NCBI GenBank assembly: GCA_000226015.1
Contig: JH155441.1
Coordinates: 250,610 to 274,231, forward strand
Length of the DNA: 23,622 nucleotides
Origin: Mnemiopsis leidyi
Lineage: Eukaryota > Ctenophora > Tentaculata > Lobata > Bolinopsidae
Direction of reading: 5' to 3'
Program-made: the position numbers and the translations under genes
The notes under the pieces: model-generated
What the model was told of the DNA's origin: nothing
Seen by the model: the letters and a program-made list of their open reading frames with translations, nothing else
Databases searched by the model: none
Shown here: one piece after another, positions 8,432 to 17,647 of the stretch
Layout: every line of letters begins with the position of its first letter
Numbering within the stretch: the stretch's first letter is position 1

Positions 8432-8607
8432 TGGCTTGTGCTACAGCGGACATCTCAATTGATGATGTATGTGACTATATTGCTATCTATCTAAGTGCCA
8501 TCATCGTATCCATGCTCCCTTATGTTACTGCAGATGGTATGATATATCAATTGTCCATTGCTCGGCAATGCATTTCAAGCCATGTCACTTGTTCTAGGAA
8601 AGATTAA
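8432..8607 (+). CDS. Candidate terminal exon, hydrophobic, unrecognised product
   Basis: A strong acceptor (pyrimidine-rich CTTCTCGTTTTTATAG, AG at 8430-8431) opens a frame starting with two codon-completing bases and then 57 codons to a TAA at 8605-8607. The peptide starts with small and acidic residues (ACATADISIDD), followed by a hydrophobic stretch that could be one membrane segment, and ends in a Cys/Ser/Lys-rich tail. A canonical AATAAA lies at 8723-8728, about 115 bp downstream, consistent with a 3-prime terminal exon. A GTATGT donor-like site inside (8467) and an acceptor-like site (8533) allow other structures. I do not recognise the protein and no matching upstream exon was found, so chance is possible. 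Confidence 0.25.
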
Positions 8608-9048
8608 TTATGTTTCTTAATAGGTTATACAGTTCTGCTGGAATAATCTTCAAACTTCCTATATTCCATAATTTTCTACCGTGTTAATTATTTTACGGTT
8701 CAGTACGGATACTTTGCGGTAAAATAAATATAATATTGCTTAATTTATTAATTTTATGTTGTCGGGCATTTTTTAAAAATATTGATTTTTAAATATTCCA
8801 GAAATTATCGTTAATCACCAGGCTTGTTCTATAAATAGAAACAGTTTTCTCTCAATATATTGCGAGAATTCTAAGATTTGATTATCACCGCAATACTGAC
8901 GGCTTGCCACTTGATGTGTTTTCGTCAACGTTCTGGATACATCTACAATTTTGTAAATTCAAGTTCGTTGTCGCACCTCGGCACTTACAAATTTTACGCG
9001 CATTGTAGCATTTGTAGCAGTGTAGCTTAGCCACTATAAAAATAAGAT
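8608..9048. other. No firm gene
   Basis: AT-rich, containing the AATAAA at 8723 and a TATA-like CTATAAAAATA at about 9034 just before a hairpin. Confidence 0.4.
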
Positions 9049-9083
9049 CGTCACAAGACGCAACTCATTATGCTCTTGTGACG
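9049..9083. repeat. Hairpin with 10-bp perfect arms
   Basis: CGTCACAAGA (9049-9058) pairs with TCTTGTGACG (9074-9083) around a 15-nt loop, just downstream of a TATA-like sequence. Function unknown. Confidence 0.6.
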
Positions 9084-9810
9084 GCTGGTCAAATAAACAT
9101 GTCTCCAAGTCAGCATGGTATTCTGCCGTATGTCTACAGTGCCATATTTGGTTCGGTTCTTAGAAATCTATAGAGTTGATGAACCCCAATCTTTTATTTG
9201 ACATGGTTTTTGCTTGTTTATCTTAATTAGGTTGCGGGAGTTGGAAATTGAAAAAGCAATCGCTACAGCAAATTTACAATTTTCAAAATTTTTTTCGTTT
9301 CATTAGTTCTTTCGATATTTTCTTGGTATTCTGCTTGCTTTTATTGTTTACACTCAAGCATTAATAACCCCAACATTGATAACCAAAGGCGAATCGCGTT
9401 CAGCCGAACAAGTTTCCTTTCATAATTAGAAGTATGGCTAACTTTTACCTAATCGAATTACCAGGGCTGCCAATTAAAACAAGTGCCATGACTTTAGCTG
9501 TTTATCACCTAAAACAGAGATATATCACCTTCACTGCGATCTAGAAGCAGCTCTGTCTAAAATAAGCAGCTAGCCAGCTTCCTTCTTTAAGTAGAAAATG
9601 GTGTAAAGGATGAAAATAATATTATTTCATTACTTCATTAGCATATGTACTGGTGTAAATGGCCTACGAACCAGCTGAACAACTCAAATGTAAGGCATGA
9701 TGTCATCATGGTCCCATCAAGTCCAGATATTACAGTATTACCGTATTTACCTGCCTGAGAAGAACACCTATCATAACTTCATAAAAACTCAACTTTTGTA
9801 CATCCCTGTG
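9084..9810. other. No firm feature
   Basis: Ordinary AT-rich sequence leading into the promoter-like cluster. Confidence 0.4.
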
Positions 9811-9906
9811 CGTTTATTGGCTTCACTTTGCGTCACGTGACTGTTTCCCTGTTCTCTTATTGGTCCCAGCGGCCTAGCAGACAACCCTTATTGGTTGCTT
9901 AGCAAC
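9811..9906. promoter_or_regulatory. Promoter-like cluster: three CCAAT boxes, palindromic E-box, RFX-like X-box
   Basis: ATTGG (reverse CCAAT) occurs at 9816-9820, 9859-9863 and 9890-9894. GTCACGTGAC, a perfect palindrome around an E-box, is at 9832-9841. GTTGCTTAGCAAC at 9894-9906 is an inverted pair of RFX-type half-sites. NF-Y, USF/MITF-type bHLH and RFX factors are known to bind such sites and to co-occur in animal promoters. Either direction is possible. On the plus strand the nearest candidate start is an ATG at 10265. No clear TATA box is visible. Confidence 0.5.
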
Positions 9907-9921
9907 AGGATGTGTTACCGG

Positions 9922-9964
9922 GCAATAATTAGGTCTCCCCATTGCTCTTGCGCTAATTATTTGC
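9922..9964. repeat. Hairpin with homeodomain-like ATTA arms
   Basis: AATAATTAG (9924-9932) is complementary to CTAATTATT (9953-9961); allowing one bulge the arms extend to GCA/TGC. The 20-nt loop is GC-richer. It lies just right of the CCAAT/E-box cluster, so it may belong to the same regulatory region. Confidence 0.5.
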
Positions 9965-10386
9965 TTTTATTTTGAGTTTTTATGGCGAACGTATCAGTTT
10001 AAGGAGTCGAAGAGGCTAGCCGGTGAATTTGACTGAAAATTAGATAGAAATTTCGTTGACTTTGTTGGTAGACATTTTACGTTGTACGCATTTCTGCTTT
10101 TGACGAGCCACGAAAGGAGATAAGGAGATAACACATGCTCTCCTTACTTTTAAATATCTTCTTGGCAATACTAGGTCGGTAACAGGCTCAAAAAAGCAAA
10201 TAGTGGCACAATTTACAACAGTTAAATCTTGGTGCGATTACGTTTTGTCATTGTTACTTGCTCATATGAGTGTCGTGGCGTGTGTGCTCTTGTTGAGATA
10301 TCTAACGTAACCAGCACGTCTGGTTCTACAGTTTAAGTTTAACAGTGTTGGCTATATTGTTGGGATAACTGTGACTATGAAGTTTT

Positions 10387-10479
10387 CATGGTTATCATGG
10401 TTATCATGGTTATTACGGTTATCATAGTTATCATGGTTGTCATGGTTGTCATGGTTATTACGGTTATCATAGTTATCAC
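10387..10479. repeat. 9-bp minisatellite with 45-bp higher-order duplication
   Basis: CATGGTTAT-type 9-mers repeat about ten times. The segment ATGGTTATTACGGTTATCAT appears at 10406 and again at 10451, a 45-bp (5-unit) higher-order step. On the minus strand the array reads as Asn-His-Asp triplets in an open frame (to 10624), which is expected of a 9-bp repeat and is not taken as evidence of a gene. Confidence 0.9.
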
Positions 10480-10873
10480 GTTGGTGTGAGATATGGTTTA
10501 TTAGAGCTGAATGAGGAAATACTGTCCCAATTCGACGCCAATTCTGCCGTGATCTGACGAAAGTGCTTAAAGACCAATTTCGATTTTCAGTGAACTTTAA
10601 CCCGACATGATCAACTCCAAACAAAACTTTTAGTAATTAAGCATGACTTTTTTATTTCTTGGGGAAATTGTTTTTATTAATTGATTTCAACTTTTTATCT
10701 TCTGATTAATGATATGTTGTCTTAGAGCTTTTTCTTTCACCTAATTTTGTTCATTTTGTACAATTTGAAAATATGAAAAACAGGTTTCAAACCCGCCAAA
10801 TTTGCCCAACCTAACTTTTCCAAGAACAACAACCTGTTCCTTAATCAAATTTACTGCTCAAACGAATCTTTAG

Positions 10874-10976
10874 AAAGGTGCCTTCTATTGTACACAGCCC
10901 TGATATCATGCATTCAGAGCATTTAGAGCAGGAAAAGAGCAGATCGTTTTTCAATGAGGCGGTGATCCCGTTACAC
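10874..10976 (+). CDS. Candidate internal exon, unrecognised product
   Basis: The exon lies between an acceptor ending CGAATCTTTAG (AG at 10872-10873) and a strong GTAAGT donor at 10977. It holds one codon-completing base and 34 codons. Only this frame is open; the other two contain stops. The peptide is protein-like: KVPSIVHSPD at the start, then a charged stretch with HLEQEKSR, then aromatic and hydrophobic residues. Its phase (needs two bases from upstream) fits a possible first exon at 10265-10305: an ATG followed by a leader with a VLLL core, ending in two spare bases before a weak GTAACC. The intron would contain the 9-bp array. The family is unknown. Without transcript evidence this is moderate at best. 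Confidence 0.4.
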
Positions 10977-11555
10977 GTAAGTTCACGTATTTTGTCAGCT
11001 GGTTGTACCACCGTATATTTCTCCTCTATTTCTTACTGTTACACCACCCATTGCAAGTACACGATTTTGGCACTTCATTCGATGATGTGACGGTCGGTTA
11101 ATGGTTTCTATTGGCAACTCAATCCTCATTGTTCTGGTTCCCTCAGTTTCGTCGTCGCTGCTAAATGATAGAGCCGGTTATTCCTAATTAAGGCTTCAGT
11201 AGGTTCCTTTTGGAAGTTCAGGGTTTAAGAAACGTCAGAAACGAAGGGATGGTTTGAGACCGTTCCAATGGGATGAATCGATATAATTGCAGTCCAAATG
11301 TGCACTATATTAATTACTTTCTGGGATTAAGTCGAGAGTTGGCGTGGTCTTACAAACTAATGGATTTCTTTAAATACTACATTTTCTTGTGGCTAAAAGA
11401 CGTAATTTCACAGTTTCCATAGTCCTACACATTTTTAGAGATTTTGGTTCATGTGGGGCGAAACCTACACTACTATTTCATGTGCTCATCAACCGGGCTA
11501 GGCAATGAGTAGTCCTTAAGGACAATTGTCACTCTGTAAATCTCTGGTCTTCCAG

Positions 11556-11713
11556 ACGCACCTCAATTAAGTTACCCGCCTTATTTTTCTTTAGATGACT
11601 CAGCTAAGACAGATCATTTCCAAATGATATATTTGAGAACACTAAATCCCCTGAGTACTTTTTCAGATAAACAGGAGGGCCGGTGGATGTTACCCCAGCT
11701 CGATGTTAAGTAA
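11556..11713 (+). CDS. Candidate terminal exon, unrecognised product
   Basis: A good acceptor (TCTCTGGTCTTCCAG, AG at 11554-11555) is followed by two codon-completing bases and 51 codons ending at TAA 11711-11713. The other frames stop early. The peptide looks real in composition: an aromatic/proline start (LSYPPYF), then acidic and basic residues (DDSAKTDH), and an EGRWMLPQL segment near the end. Two other acceptor-like sites lie inside (near 11595 and 11666), so the true boundary could differ. Its phase does not directly join the exon ending at 10976; another exon would be required between them. I do not recognise the product. Confidence 0.28.
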
Positions 11714-13693
11714 CCATGTAACTCGACACTATTATCTTAACTCAGCTACATGATAGTTCCCTCACACAACGCTATCGTTATCAGATCTCACTTAGATCTG
11801 CTCGCTATAGGGTGATCTCTAAAATAGTCGCGTGTTTATGTGATGTTTGTTCGTTCGTTCATTGCGTAGTGTCAAAATAAGAGCATATATGAAGATAGAA
11901 AGATAAAATGATAGGAAAATAGAAAGGTTTTTGCTTATGCTTTATTTGACCGAAGTGGCCAATTGTGAGCAGCCTTGTAAACTTACAATTCAAATGTACA
12001 TTTCATTATGGACGATTTTTGTTAGATTTAATAAATTTTCGTTGAAATAATCGTTGTGAAATTATTCTTCTTAAAATAAATGAAGTATTATATATTTGTC
12101 AAAATGATTATACCGAGTCGGGCATATTATTTGCGTCGTATTCTATATTTAGAAATATCATTGTCACAAGTTACAACTGACAGTTGTTATTTATAGACGA
12201 TTTTGATTTTCAAAGGTTCTGATCGTGAAATTGCTCTGATAATTATAATGCAACAACGGTTTCAGCTATTGTACCTTAGAGAGACCCTTTCGTCTAAAGC
12301 TTTCCTAAGAAGTTTCACTGAGATTAAGTGCCCAATGACGTGACGTAGCGGCAGTCCTTTCCTCTTTGGTCCTTTAACCATGAAGCCCCAGAAATCAAAC
12401 CAGAAATGGAAGAAGTGAATTTTTTTAATAAACCAAAATTAGATGCTATTTGTCAAAAGAGGTATACCCGGTATGGAATAATGACTGACTTCCATGACAG
12501 AACCAGCATTAAAGCCGGTTTCAATTTTGCAACTCAGCCGGCAGCCCGTCCGGCTATCATACAACGTGTCAGGACTTCGGTTTGAGTGGACGGACGTTCT
12601 ATAATTTAAAACTACTAATTTTAGATCATGATGGTGGGCCCTTCAGGGTTTCGTTACTTTTGTAGGTATGTCGTATCAAGATTTTGCATAGTCATTATTG
12701 AGCTAAATCTTCTTTACACCTTTTTTATGATATTAGATAGGTTGAAATTGGGTAAACTTTTTATTTTTAAATGTTTTATATTACATGAGAGCATCTATTT
12801 TGTTGAAGACTCTGTAACAAACATGTACTCTAAAGTCTACAGCTGTGGAAGAAAGGGTAAGGCACTTAGCATGACACCCTCGAATATGCCTCTTGGTCAA
12901 TAATCACAGACTTGGTCCTTGCTATTTGTCTCTGACGCTCTGACAGCTTTGGTGATTATCAACGTCGCAAAAATTTGACAATTTCACGAAGGTTATTTAA
13001 AATTGTAACTATTTCTTTGCCAAAATTGTTTGACCATGCTATTATAAGGCCCGGCCAAATAGTAAAGAAAGTTGCCAACTCAACCCCCCCCCCCTTCAAC
13101 TCAGTGGCTGGTAGACACACAGTCACACAGACAATCAGTTCGCATCTAAATATGTGGACATGAAGGATTGTAATCTTTCTTATCTAAATTGTCTGTCAAC
13201 AATCTCACCCACAATCCAGATAAGGTACACTGGTTTAGAGAGCTTATAGGTCCCCAGATGAACCCCTTACAAACACACCACCTCTCTCCCTCTCGTGTGT
13301 GTCGTCTCTGTAGATGGTCATAGCCCCTTTATAACACCACTATTAAAGTAATGAGGTGCTGGTTTCAGGTGACACCGCTGATAAAAACTAATTATAGCAT
13401 CGCTGATTGTTTGCTGATAGACGGTTGTATAATATTGGACCTGTCGAAAATTTACAATTTATTTCACAACACCATTTCTCATATTTAAAATTCAACCCAC
13501 AATTACCCACCCAGCTTGCTCAATCCTTGACAGTTGACTTTCGTCCCCAATTTACGTCGAACATGTTTGATTGTTGTCTCTAATCATGTCCAACATGTTT
13601 GAGAATTGCCTCCAAACATCAGCCCTGTCTTCGGAACTCGTATAGTTCTGGGTGGTTCTGCTAGGTCTGCTAAAATTAGCTGTCGTCACTTAC
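11714..13693. other. Gene-poor stretch with small hairpins and a poly-C run
   Basis: Small perfect hairpins lie at 11782-11800 (CAGATCT/AGATCTG, 5-nt loop) and 12173-12187 (ACAACTG-A-CAGTTGT). A TTCG triplet repeat is near 11850 and a run of about 11 C residues near 13084. ACATGTTTGA-containing segments around 13560 and 13600 look like an imperfect direct duplication. Open frames at 12628-12903 and 12975-13163 have no convincing protein character or splice support. Confidence 0.4.
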
Positions 13694-13760
13694 CTCACCT
13701 TGTTGATTTTAAAGGAGACCTCTACTCGGGAGAGTATGTCCAGATTATTCTGTAACTGTG
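13694..13760 (-). CDS. Candidate internal exon on the minus strand, unrecognised product
   Basis: On the minus strand an acceptor ending CATCATATCAG is followed by 67 nt and then a canonical donor, GAG|GTAAGTGACG (GT at 13693-13692). The exon is two bases, 21 codons, two bases. Only this frame is free of stops. The peptide (QLQNNLDILSRVEVSFKINK at its core) has the amphipathic, charge-balanced look of real protein and a higher GC content than its flanks. I cannot name a family. Plus-strand candidates start only 90 bp away, so either this gene has them in an intron or one set is false. Confidence 0.42.
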
Positions 13761-13849
13761 CTGATATGATGTGATGATTTTAGGATCTTACGTCAACTAT
13801 TTGATCTTACGTCGCCTTTTTTATTTTTCTGTTTTATTTTCATCAACAG

Positions 13850-13914
13850 CCAATTTTTTCGAACATTTTAGACTATTTTTTAGAACAAATCCTGATAATC
13901 GTACATGCCGTTAT
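13850..13914 (+). CDS. Candidate internal exon with very strong acceptor, unrecognised product
   Basis: A long pyrimidine tract (about 13815-13841) leads to CATCAACAG at 13849, and a GTGAGT donor follows at 13915. The 65-nt exon is open in two frames. The frame starting with two codon-completing bases reads NFFEHFRLFF, then a polar segment with RTNPDNRTCRY, and ends in phase 0. It joins in frame to the candidate exon at 14031-14093 across a 116-bp intron of typical size. The alternative frame is also hydrophobic and protein-like but hits a stop on joining the same exon. The product is not recognised. Confidence 0.38.
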
Positions 13915-14030
13915 GTGAGTTGGTGTAAGGTTTTACGGTATGAATTACTTTAACTATTCAAGTATATAACATTGCAGCTTTTCAAACTTATCAGCTGGTT
14001 AGATGTTCTAATCTGTGTTCTCTTTGATAG

Positions 14031-14093
14031 TGGTTGATTTTATTGTCCGCTTTTATAGGCATACGTAAAATTGTAACTCGATTATTCGAATAA
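14031..14093 (+). CDS. Candidate terminal exon joined in frame to 13850-13914
   Basis: An acceptor GTGTTCTCTTTGATAG (AG at 14029-14030) opens 20 codons plus TAA (14091-14093): a hydrophobic start (WLILLSAFIG) followed by a basic end (IRKIVTRLFE). The phase matches the upstream exon. A second acceptor-like site (CGCTTTTATAG) lies inside at 14058 and would give a shorter frame. I see no AATAAA close downstream, which weakens the call. Confidence 0.25.
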   Translation, partial: WLILLSAFIGIRKIVTRLFE

Positions 14094-14494
14094 GATAACA
14101 TCAAAAGTGATAAAAATCAATTGTTTTAGAATATAACGTATCATACTACCGCACATAAGTTTGAACAATTTGAGCGAGTCAATTATTTTACGACTTAGTT
14201 TAGGCCGCTAAGAATGTAAATTAGTGAAGAATAAGCTTGTTAGATCGAAAAGGAGTAGTGATCTTGACATTCCCTAATTTACTAAGGTTAATTTGTGCAG
14301 ACCCTTGAGATCTCTACCCTTTGTAAAGCCACATACTGGGTAGACCGCGGTAACTAAAAACTTGAGCCTTGTTTCTTTGTAAATCTAAAGTTTTGCTATT
14401 GAATACAGTAAAATTAAAGTTTATTGTTTGTCATTTTCCGTTTGAAATTTATTGCCTTGTCGCTCTATTTTATTTTCTTCCTTGGAACTTTCAA
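14094..14494. other. No firm feature
   Basis: AT-rich lead-in to the CTAC repeat array. The short open frame at 14369-14560 is not supported. Confidence 0.4.
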
Positions 14495-14845
14495 TGCGTG
14501 CAACTACCTAGTTACCTGCGTGCAACTACTAGTTACCTATCTTGCTACGTAGCTACCTAGCTACATACCTAGTTACCTAGCTACCTATCTAGCTATCTAG
14601 CTTCATTGCTACCTAGCTACATTGCTACCTAGCTACCAAGCTAACCGGCTACATTGCTACCTTGCTACCTAGCTAACCGGCTACCTAGCTACCTAACTAC
14701 GTACCTAGCTACATTGCTACCTAGCTACCTAGCTACATTGCTACCTAGCTACCTAGCTACATTGCTACCTAGCTACCTAGCTACATTGCTACCCAGCTAC
14801 CTAGCTACATTGCTACCTAGCTACCCAGCTACATTGCTACCTAGA
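14495..14845. repeat. CTACCTAG 8-bp satellite with a 24-bp higher-order unit
   Basis: The left half is a loose mix of CTACCTAG, GTTACCTAG and CTAACCGG variants. From 14711 the array settles into a regular 24-bp higher-order unit (CTACATTG + CTACCTAG + CTACCTAG): ACATTG recurs exactly at 14711, 14735, 14759, 14783, 14807 and 14831. Because 24 is a multiple of 3 an 8-residue peptide repeat stays open on the plus strand, but there is no other sign of coding. Confidence 0.95.
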
Positions 14846-15275
14846 AAGTAGTTACGTAGTTTTACTGGGTATGCGTTACATTCCAAGCCATGACGTAACC
14901 TGTAACTTATGAGTGATGTTTTCCGCGTTATTTAACTTACTGACTTAGTTCTTTAGTTTAGGGTGTCGCGTTTGACTTTGACATGTAATTGTGATGCATT
15001 TCTATCGCCTCCTTTCTTTACTTAACACTAACAAACTAATTCTTGAAATCTCAAGGATGGTCGTAGTAGTACTTTTAAAGTTTTGATAACCTAAGTTATA
15101 CCTTAACACCTTTAAACCAAGCTTGGCAGGGTAAATTCCTTGCAAAACGCTTTCTCTCCCCAAAAGTTGGCAGTGGCCAAGAAGCCTGACACATCCGCCA
15201 AGCTCTCTGGAAATTACACACAAATATTCCGCAGAACATTCTCGAACTTGATAACTTAGCCAACCATCTACTCAC
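14846..15275. other. Ambiguous stretch with splice-like signals on the minus strand
   Basis: On the minus strand a good acceptor (GTGTAATTTCCAG, exon start 15206) is followed by two overlapping open frames, one Trp/Cys-rich and one hydrophobic. Neither joins cleanly in phase with the GTGAGT donor of the candidate exon upstream. I therefore do not call a gene here. Confidence 0.3.
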
Positions 15276-15430
15276 CACACCCCTCCATACGCCAACACTG
15301 TCACTACTTCAATATAACGATGTTCATTAAAATGTCTCTCCAGTGTTTTCTGATCTTGTCCCACCACATGTTCTATATGGTTGTCCAATTTCTCCAACTT
15401 GACATTTTTCTTGACCTCACGACACTTACT
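15276..15430 (-). CDS. Candidate minus-strand exon rich in charged residues, unrecognised product
   Basis: A 51-codon stop-free stretch on the minus strand ends in two spare bases at a canonical GTGAGT donor (15275-15270), just before an in-frame TGA. Its composition is strikingly protein-like: basic start (KCREVKKN), acidic/His-rich middle (LDNHIEHVVGQDQ), then LERHFNEHRYIEVV and a small-residue hydrophobic end. There is no Met. The 5-prime boundary is weak: the best pyrimidine-rich acceptor (CCTTCTTAG, 15438) would include a stop in this frame, and only later AGs (15429, 15425) avoid it. A GTAAGT inside the start is an alternative donor. The CCAAT/E-box cluster lies about 320 bp upstream on this strand, consistent with a gene reading leftward. 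Confidence 0.33.
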
Positions 15431-15750
15431 TTACAATCTAAGAAGGACATATATTTTCATTAATTTCACTTCGGCTCGCGTGTGAAATTTCACCTTTATT
15501 AAACACATGATGTCGGCCGCATTGCTTTGTCGCGGCGTGTTGGCGTGTGTTGTTACGGGGAAGTGTGGGAAGGATTGTTGTGGCGTTTGTTTAATCCAAT
15601 CTCCGGACGTTTCATTACGATTATTAATTTTGTAATATATGCAAAATAACTGACACACAAAAATTCCTCTGATCTAATAAATTCATAAACGCTAGAGCTC
15701 CAACCACGTAATGCAGCAACATAATACACATCCACTACCTCAAACCTTCT
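15431..15750. other. Presumed upstream or 5-prime region of the minus-strand candidate
   Basis: It contains minus-strand ATGs (for example at 15762 and 15505) with short frames, none with a clear coding signature or matching splice phases. Confidence 0.3.
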
Positions 15751-15800
15751 CCCATTGGTCAACCTGTATCACGTGACCAAATCCCAGTCCTCTGATTGGT
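15751..15800. promoter_or_regulatory. Promoter-like cluster: two CCAAT boxes around an E-box
   Basis: ATTGG at 15754-15758, CACGTG at 15770-15775 and ATTGG at 15795-15799. The CACGTG-to-ATTGG spacing (25 bp, start to start) is identical to that in the 9.8-kb cluster. It sits at the left edge of a GC-richer stretch (15800-16160), with a minus-strand exon candidate on one side and a short plus-strand start candidate on the other, so a bidirectional promoter is possible. Confidence 0.5.
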
Positions 15801-15988
15801 GGAAAGGTGTTGACAAGGCCGGCAGAGAAGTGCGGGGAGGCCATGCCAGGGCAGGGGCAGGTTCCGAGCTTCAACATAACAAGTAAACACACCACGTAAG
15901 ATTACAAAACCGGTCAGATCTACGGGGTCCGGAAACGGGGTGTCTGGAACTGGAGTGACGCTCTCGTTGGGGAGGCATCTGAGAGGTT

Positions 15989-16009
15989 CAGAGAGAGAGA
16001 GAGAGAGAA
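15989..16009. repeat. AG microsatellite
   Basis: About nine AG dinucleotides inside the GC-richer stretch right of the promoter-like cluster. GA-rich runs are common in animal core promoters and 5-prime UTRs. Confidence 0.9.
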
Positions 16010-16086
16010 GTATGTGAGGTTGAAGTTAAGTAGTAGCAGCTGTAGTGTTACCTCACAGTGCTGGGAAGCCTGGCAATTCAGGGCGG

Positions 16087-16106
16087 TAGAGGGAGAGAGA
16101 GAGAGA
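16087..16106. repeat. Second AG microsatellite
   Basis: An AGAGGGAGAGAGAGAGAGA-type run about 80 bp right of the first, in the same presumed leader region. Confidence 0.85.
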
Positions 16107-16120
16107 TCGTCAGTTCGATA

Positions 16121-16210
16121 ATGCTGGAGTTGCTGGCGAGTTGGCGGTTACGTACCTCGGTGTATGTTGAGGGTTCGGTCTCCGTCTTGCACTATATCGA
16201 CTACCCGTAG
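16121..16210 (+). CDS. Very short open frame or first coding exon, tentative
   Basis: The ATG at 16121 opens 29 codons to TAG at 16208-16210, beginning MLELLASWRLRTS. It is the first plus-strand ATG after the AG-rich leader-like stretch downstream of the CCAAT/E-box cluster. GT dinucleotides after 11-13 codons (GTACCT, GTGTAT) could act as donors. It could be a first exon, an upstream ORF or nothing. Confidence 0.15.
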   Translation: MLELLASWRLRTSVYVEGSVSVLHYIDYP

Positions 16211-16983
16211 ATGGCTCTTGCTTTGTCATGGATATAGTTGTCGGTTCTTCTACCGTTAGATTTATCTTATGGGCAATATTTTGCTCCTTGATTTGTTTTT
16301 GTATTCCAGCGGTTGTGATGGGGCCATGGCTTTGACAGTTTAAAACCAGTAATGTTGGAATGTTGATCGCTCTGATATTTAAATGTTTGATGCTATAATG
16401 CCAAAAAATAACGAAATGTTGCTATTTTTTCAGTTGTTACATTTCACAGTAGCTGTAGACCTTTTAGACAAATTTATCGTCCATTTCAGAATTACCATTC
16501 AATTACGCTGATTTTGGCAAAATCGCAGCAGCGGAGATGATTTCCCGGTAATTCCCTTGAAAATAATCCTGGAATGTTATTTTGCAAGCCTCTCTAGAAA
16601 ATTCTGATAGCAATACTGATCGTTAAGAAAATTAGGGCATGTCAAAAAAGCCTTGCAAGTCCAATCGTTGGGTCGTCTTCGTGACCACCAAAGAAGTCCA
16701 ACAATTTGTAATTCCGTCTTTGTTTCTCAATCTCCTTTTTTAAATAAGTAAATACTGTTACAGCCCCATATCCATTATTTCCTTGAGAAAATAAAAGTTC
16801 TATAAGGTGATATCAGACATTTAGTAGAGTTGGTATATTATGTATAGTATACGGGCGTAAATTTCAGCTTGTTTGCACCTATTATAAGGATATTTGCTTG
16901 TCAAGCCTCAACTCAAATCGTGTAAAGTTGCGTCACACACAATTTGGACCTGGTCCCATTAAACTCCGTTTTAGTAATGGACC
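16211..16983. other. No firm feature
   Basis: AT-rich sequence. I saw no array, element end or coding stretch. Confidence 0.4.
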
Positions 16984-17045
16984 GCATGCCCTGCCTTTGT
17001 GCTTCCCAAGTCCTGCATGCCTTGCCTTTGTGCTTCCCAAGTCCT
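16984..17045. repeat. 31-bp direct duplication
   Basis: A unit beginning GCATGCCCTGCCTTTGTGCT is repeated immediately at 17015 with one C/T difference. This is a recent tandem duplication. Confidence 0.95.
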
Positions 17046-17602
17046 CAGGGCTCATGAATATCCCGCCTTCAATAAACCAAACCACTTACTGACTCAGGTT
17101 AATGCATTGGTAGAACATCGACCTTTTGATCAACTACTATGTGCAAATTGATTTGCCCTGACATTTTGTGTCACAGAAAACCATATGTGCTGAGCAACTT
17201 AGGAAGTATTTCAGCTACTGAGTAAGGAAGGACAGTATCCAGACTCTACTTTGCTTGTTTCCATTGCCACGTGTTTGCTCTGTCTTGGTTTTATTTTAAG
17301 TGTCTACGGTTTGTAGGTTAAAGTTAGTGTCGGTTAAAGACCTGCTTGAAATGGTCCGTGACTGCTGTTTAAGTTTCAACTTACTTTGCTCTAAAGAAGA
17401 GTTATTGTGCTGCATTAAATGTATTGTGCCTCTTGTTTTATTGTTCATAAAGTTTGACCTGTCTGCTCTCTGCGACTTTGAGAATCAAGTTTGTTTCTTT
17501 TTCTTTACTAGTCAAATAACTTGCTACGTAAATAGCAATGAATTATAATTGATGCGAGAAAAAAAAACAAATTTCAATGCTTGAGAATTCTAATTCTATT
17601 GT

Positions 17603-17647
17603 ATTTTATATAAACTGTATAATGTATATATGCAGTTCATATAAAAT
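17603..17647. repeat. AT-rich palindrome, 15-bp arms
   Basis: ATTTTATATAAACTG (17603-17617) is complementary to CAGTTCATATAAAAT (17633-17647) with one mismatch, around a 15-nt AT-rich centre. ATAAAATCAT is repeated just to the right. It could be a foldback relic. Confidence 0.7.

Noticed and set aside
10352-10624. Minus-strand frame with Asn-His-Asp repeats
   Set aside because: The openness follows from a 9-bp tandem array; the non-repeat part shows no clear gene features.
14654-14851. Plus-strand frame with an 8-residue Leu/Pro/Ser/Tyr repeat
   Set aside because: Produced by the 24-bp satellite; no signs of coding outside the array.
15001-15265. Minus-strand overlapping frames after a good acceptor at 15206; on the plus strand a stretch with a W..NIPQ pattern recalling Tc1-like transposase tails
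   Set aside because: Phases do not join with the upstream donor, two frames are equally open, and the transposase-like similarity covers only a few residues with stops nearby.
17091-17160. tRNA-like stretch (GGTAGAACATCG then CCTTTTGATC)
   Set aside because: The D-arm has an insertion, the expected T-arm (GGTTCRANYCC) is absent, and acceptor ends do not pair; not a tRNA and too weak for a SINE call.
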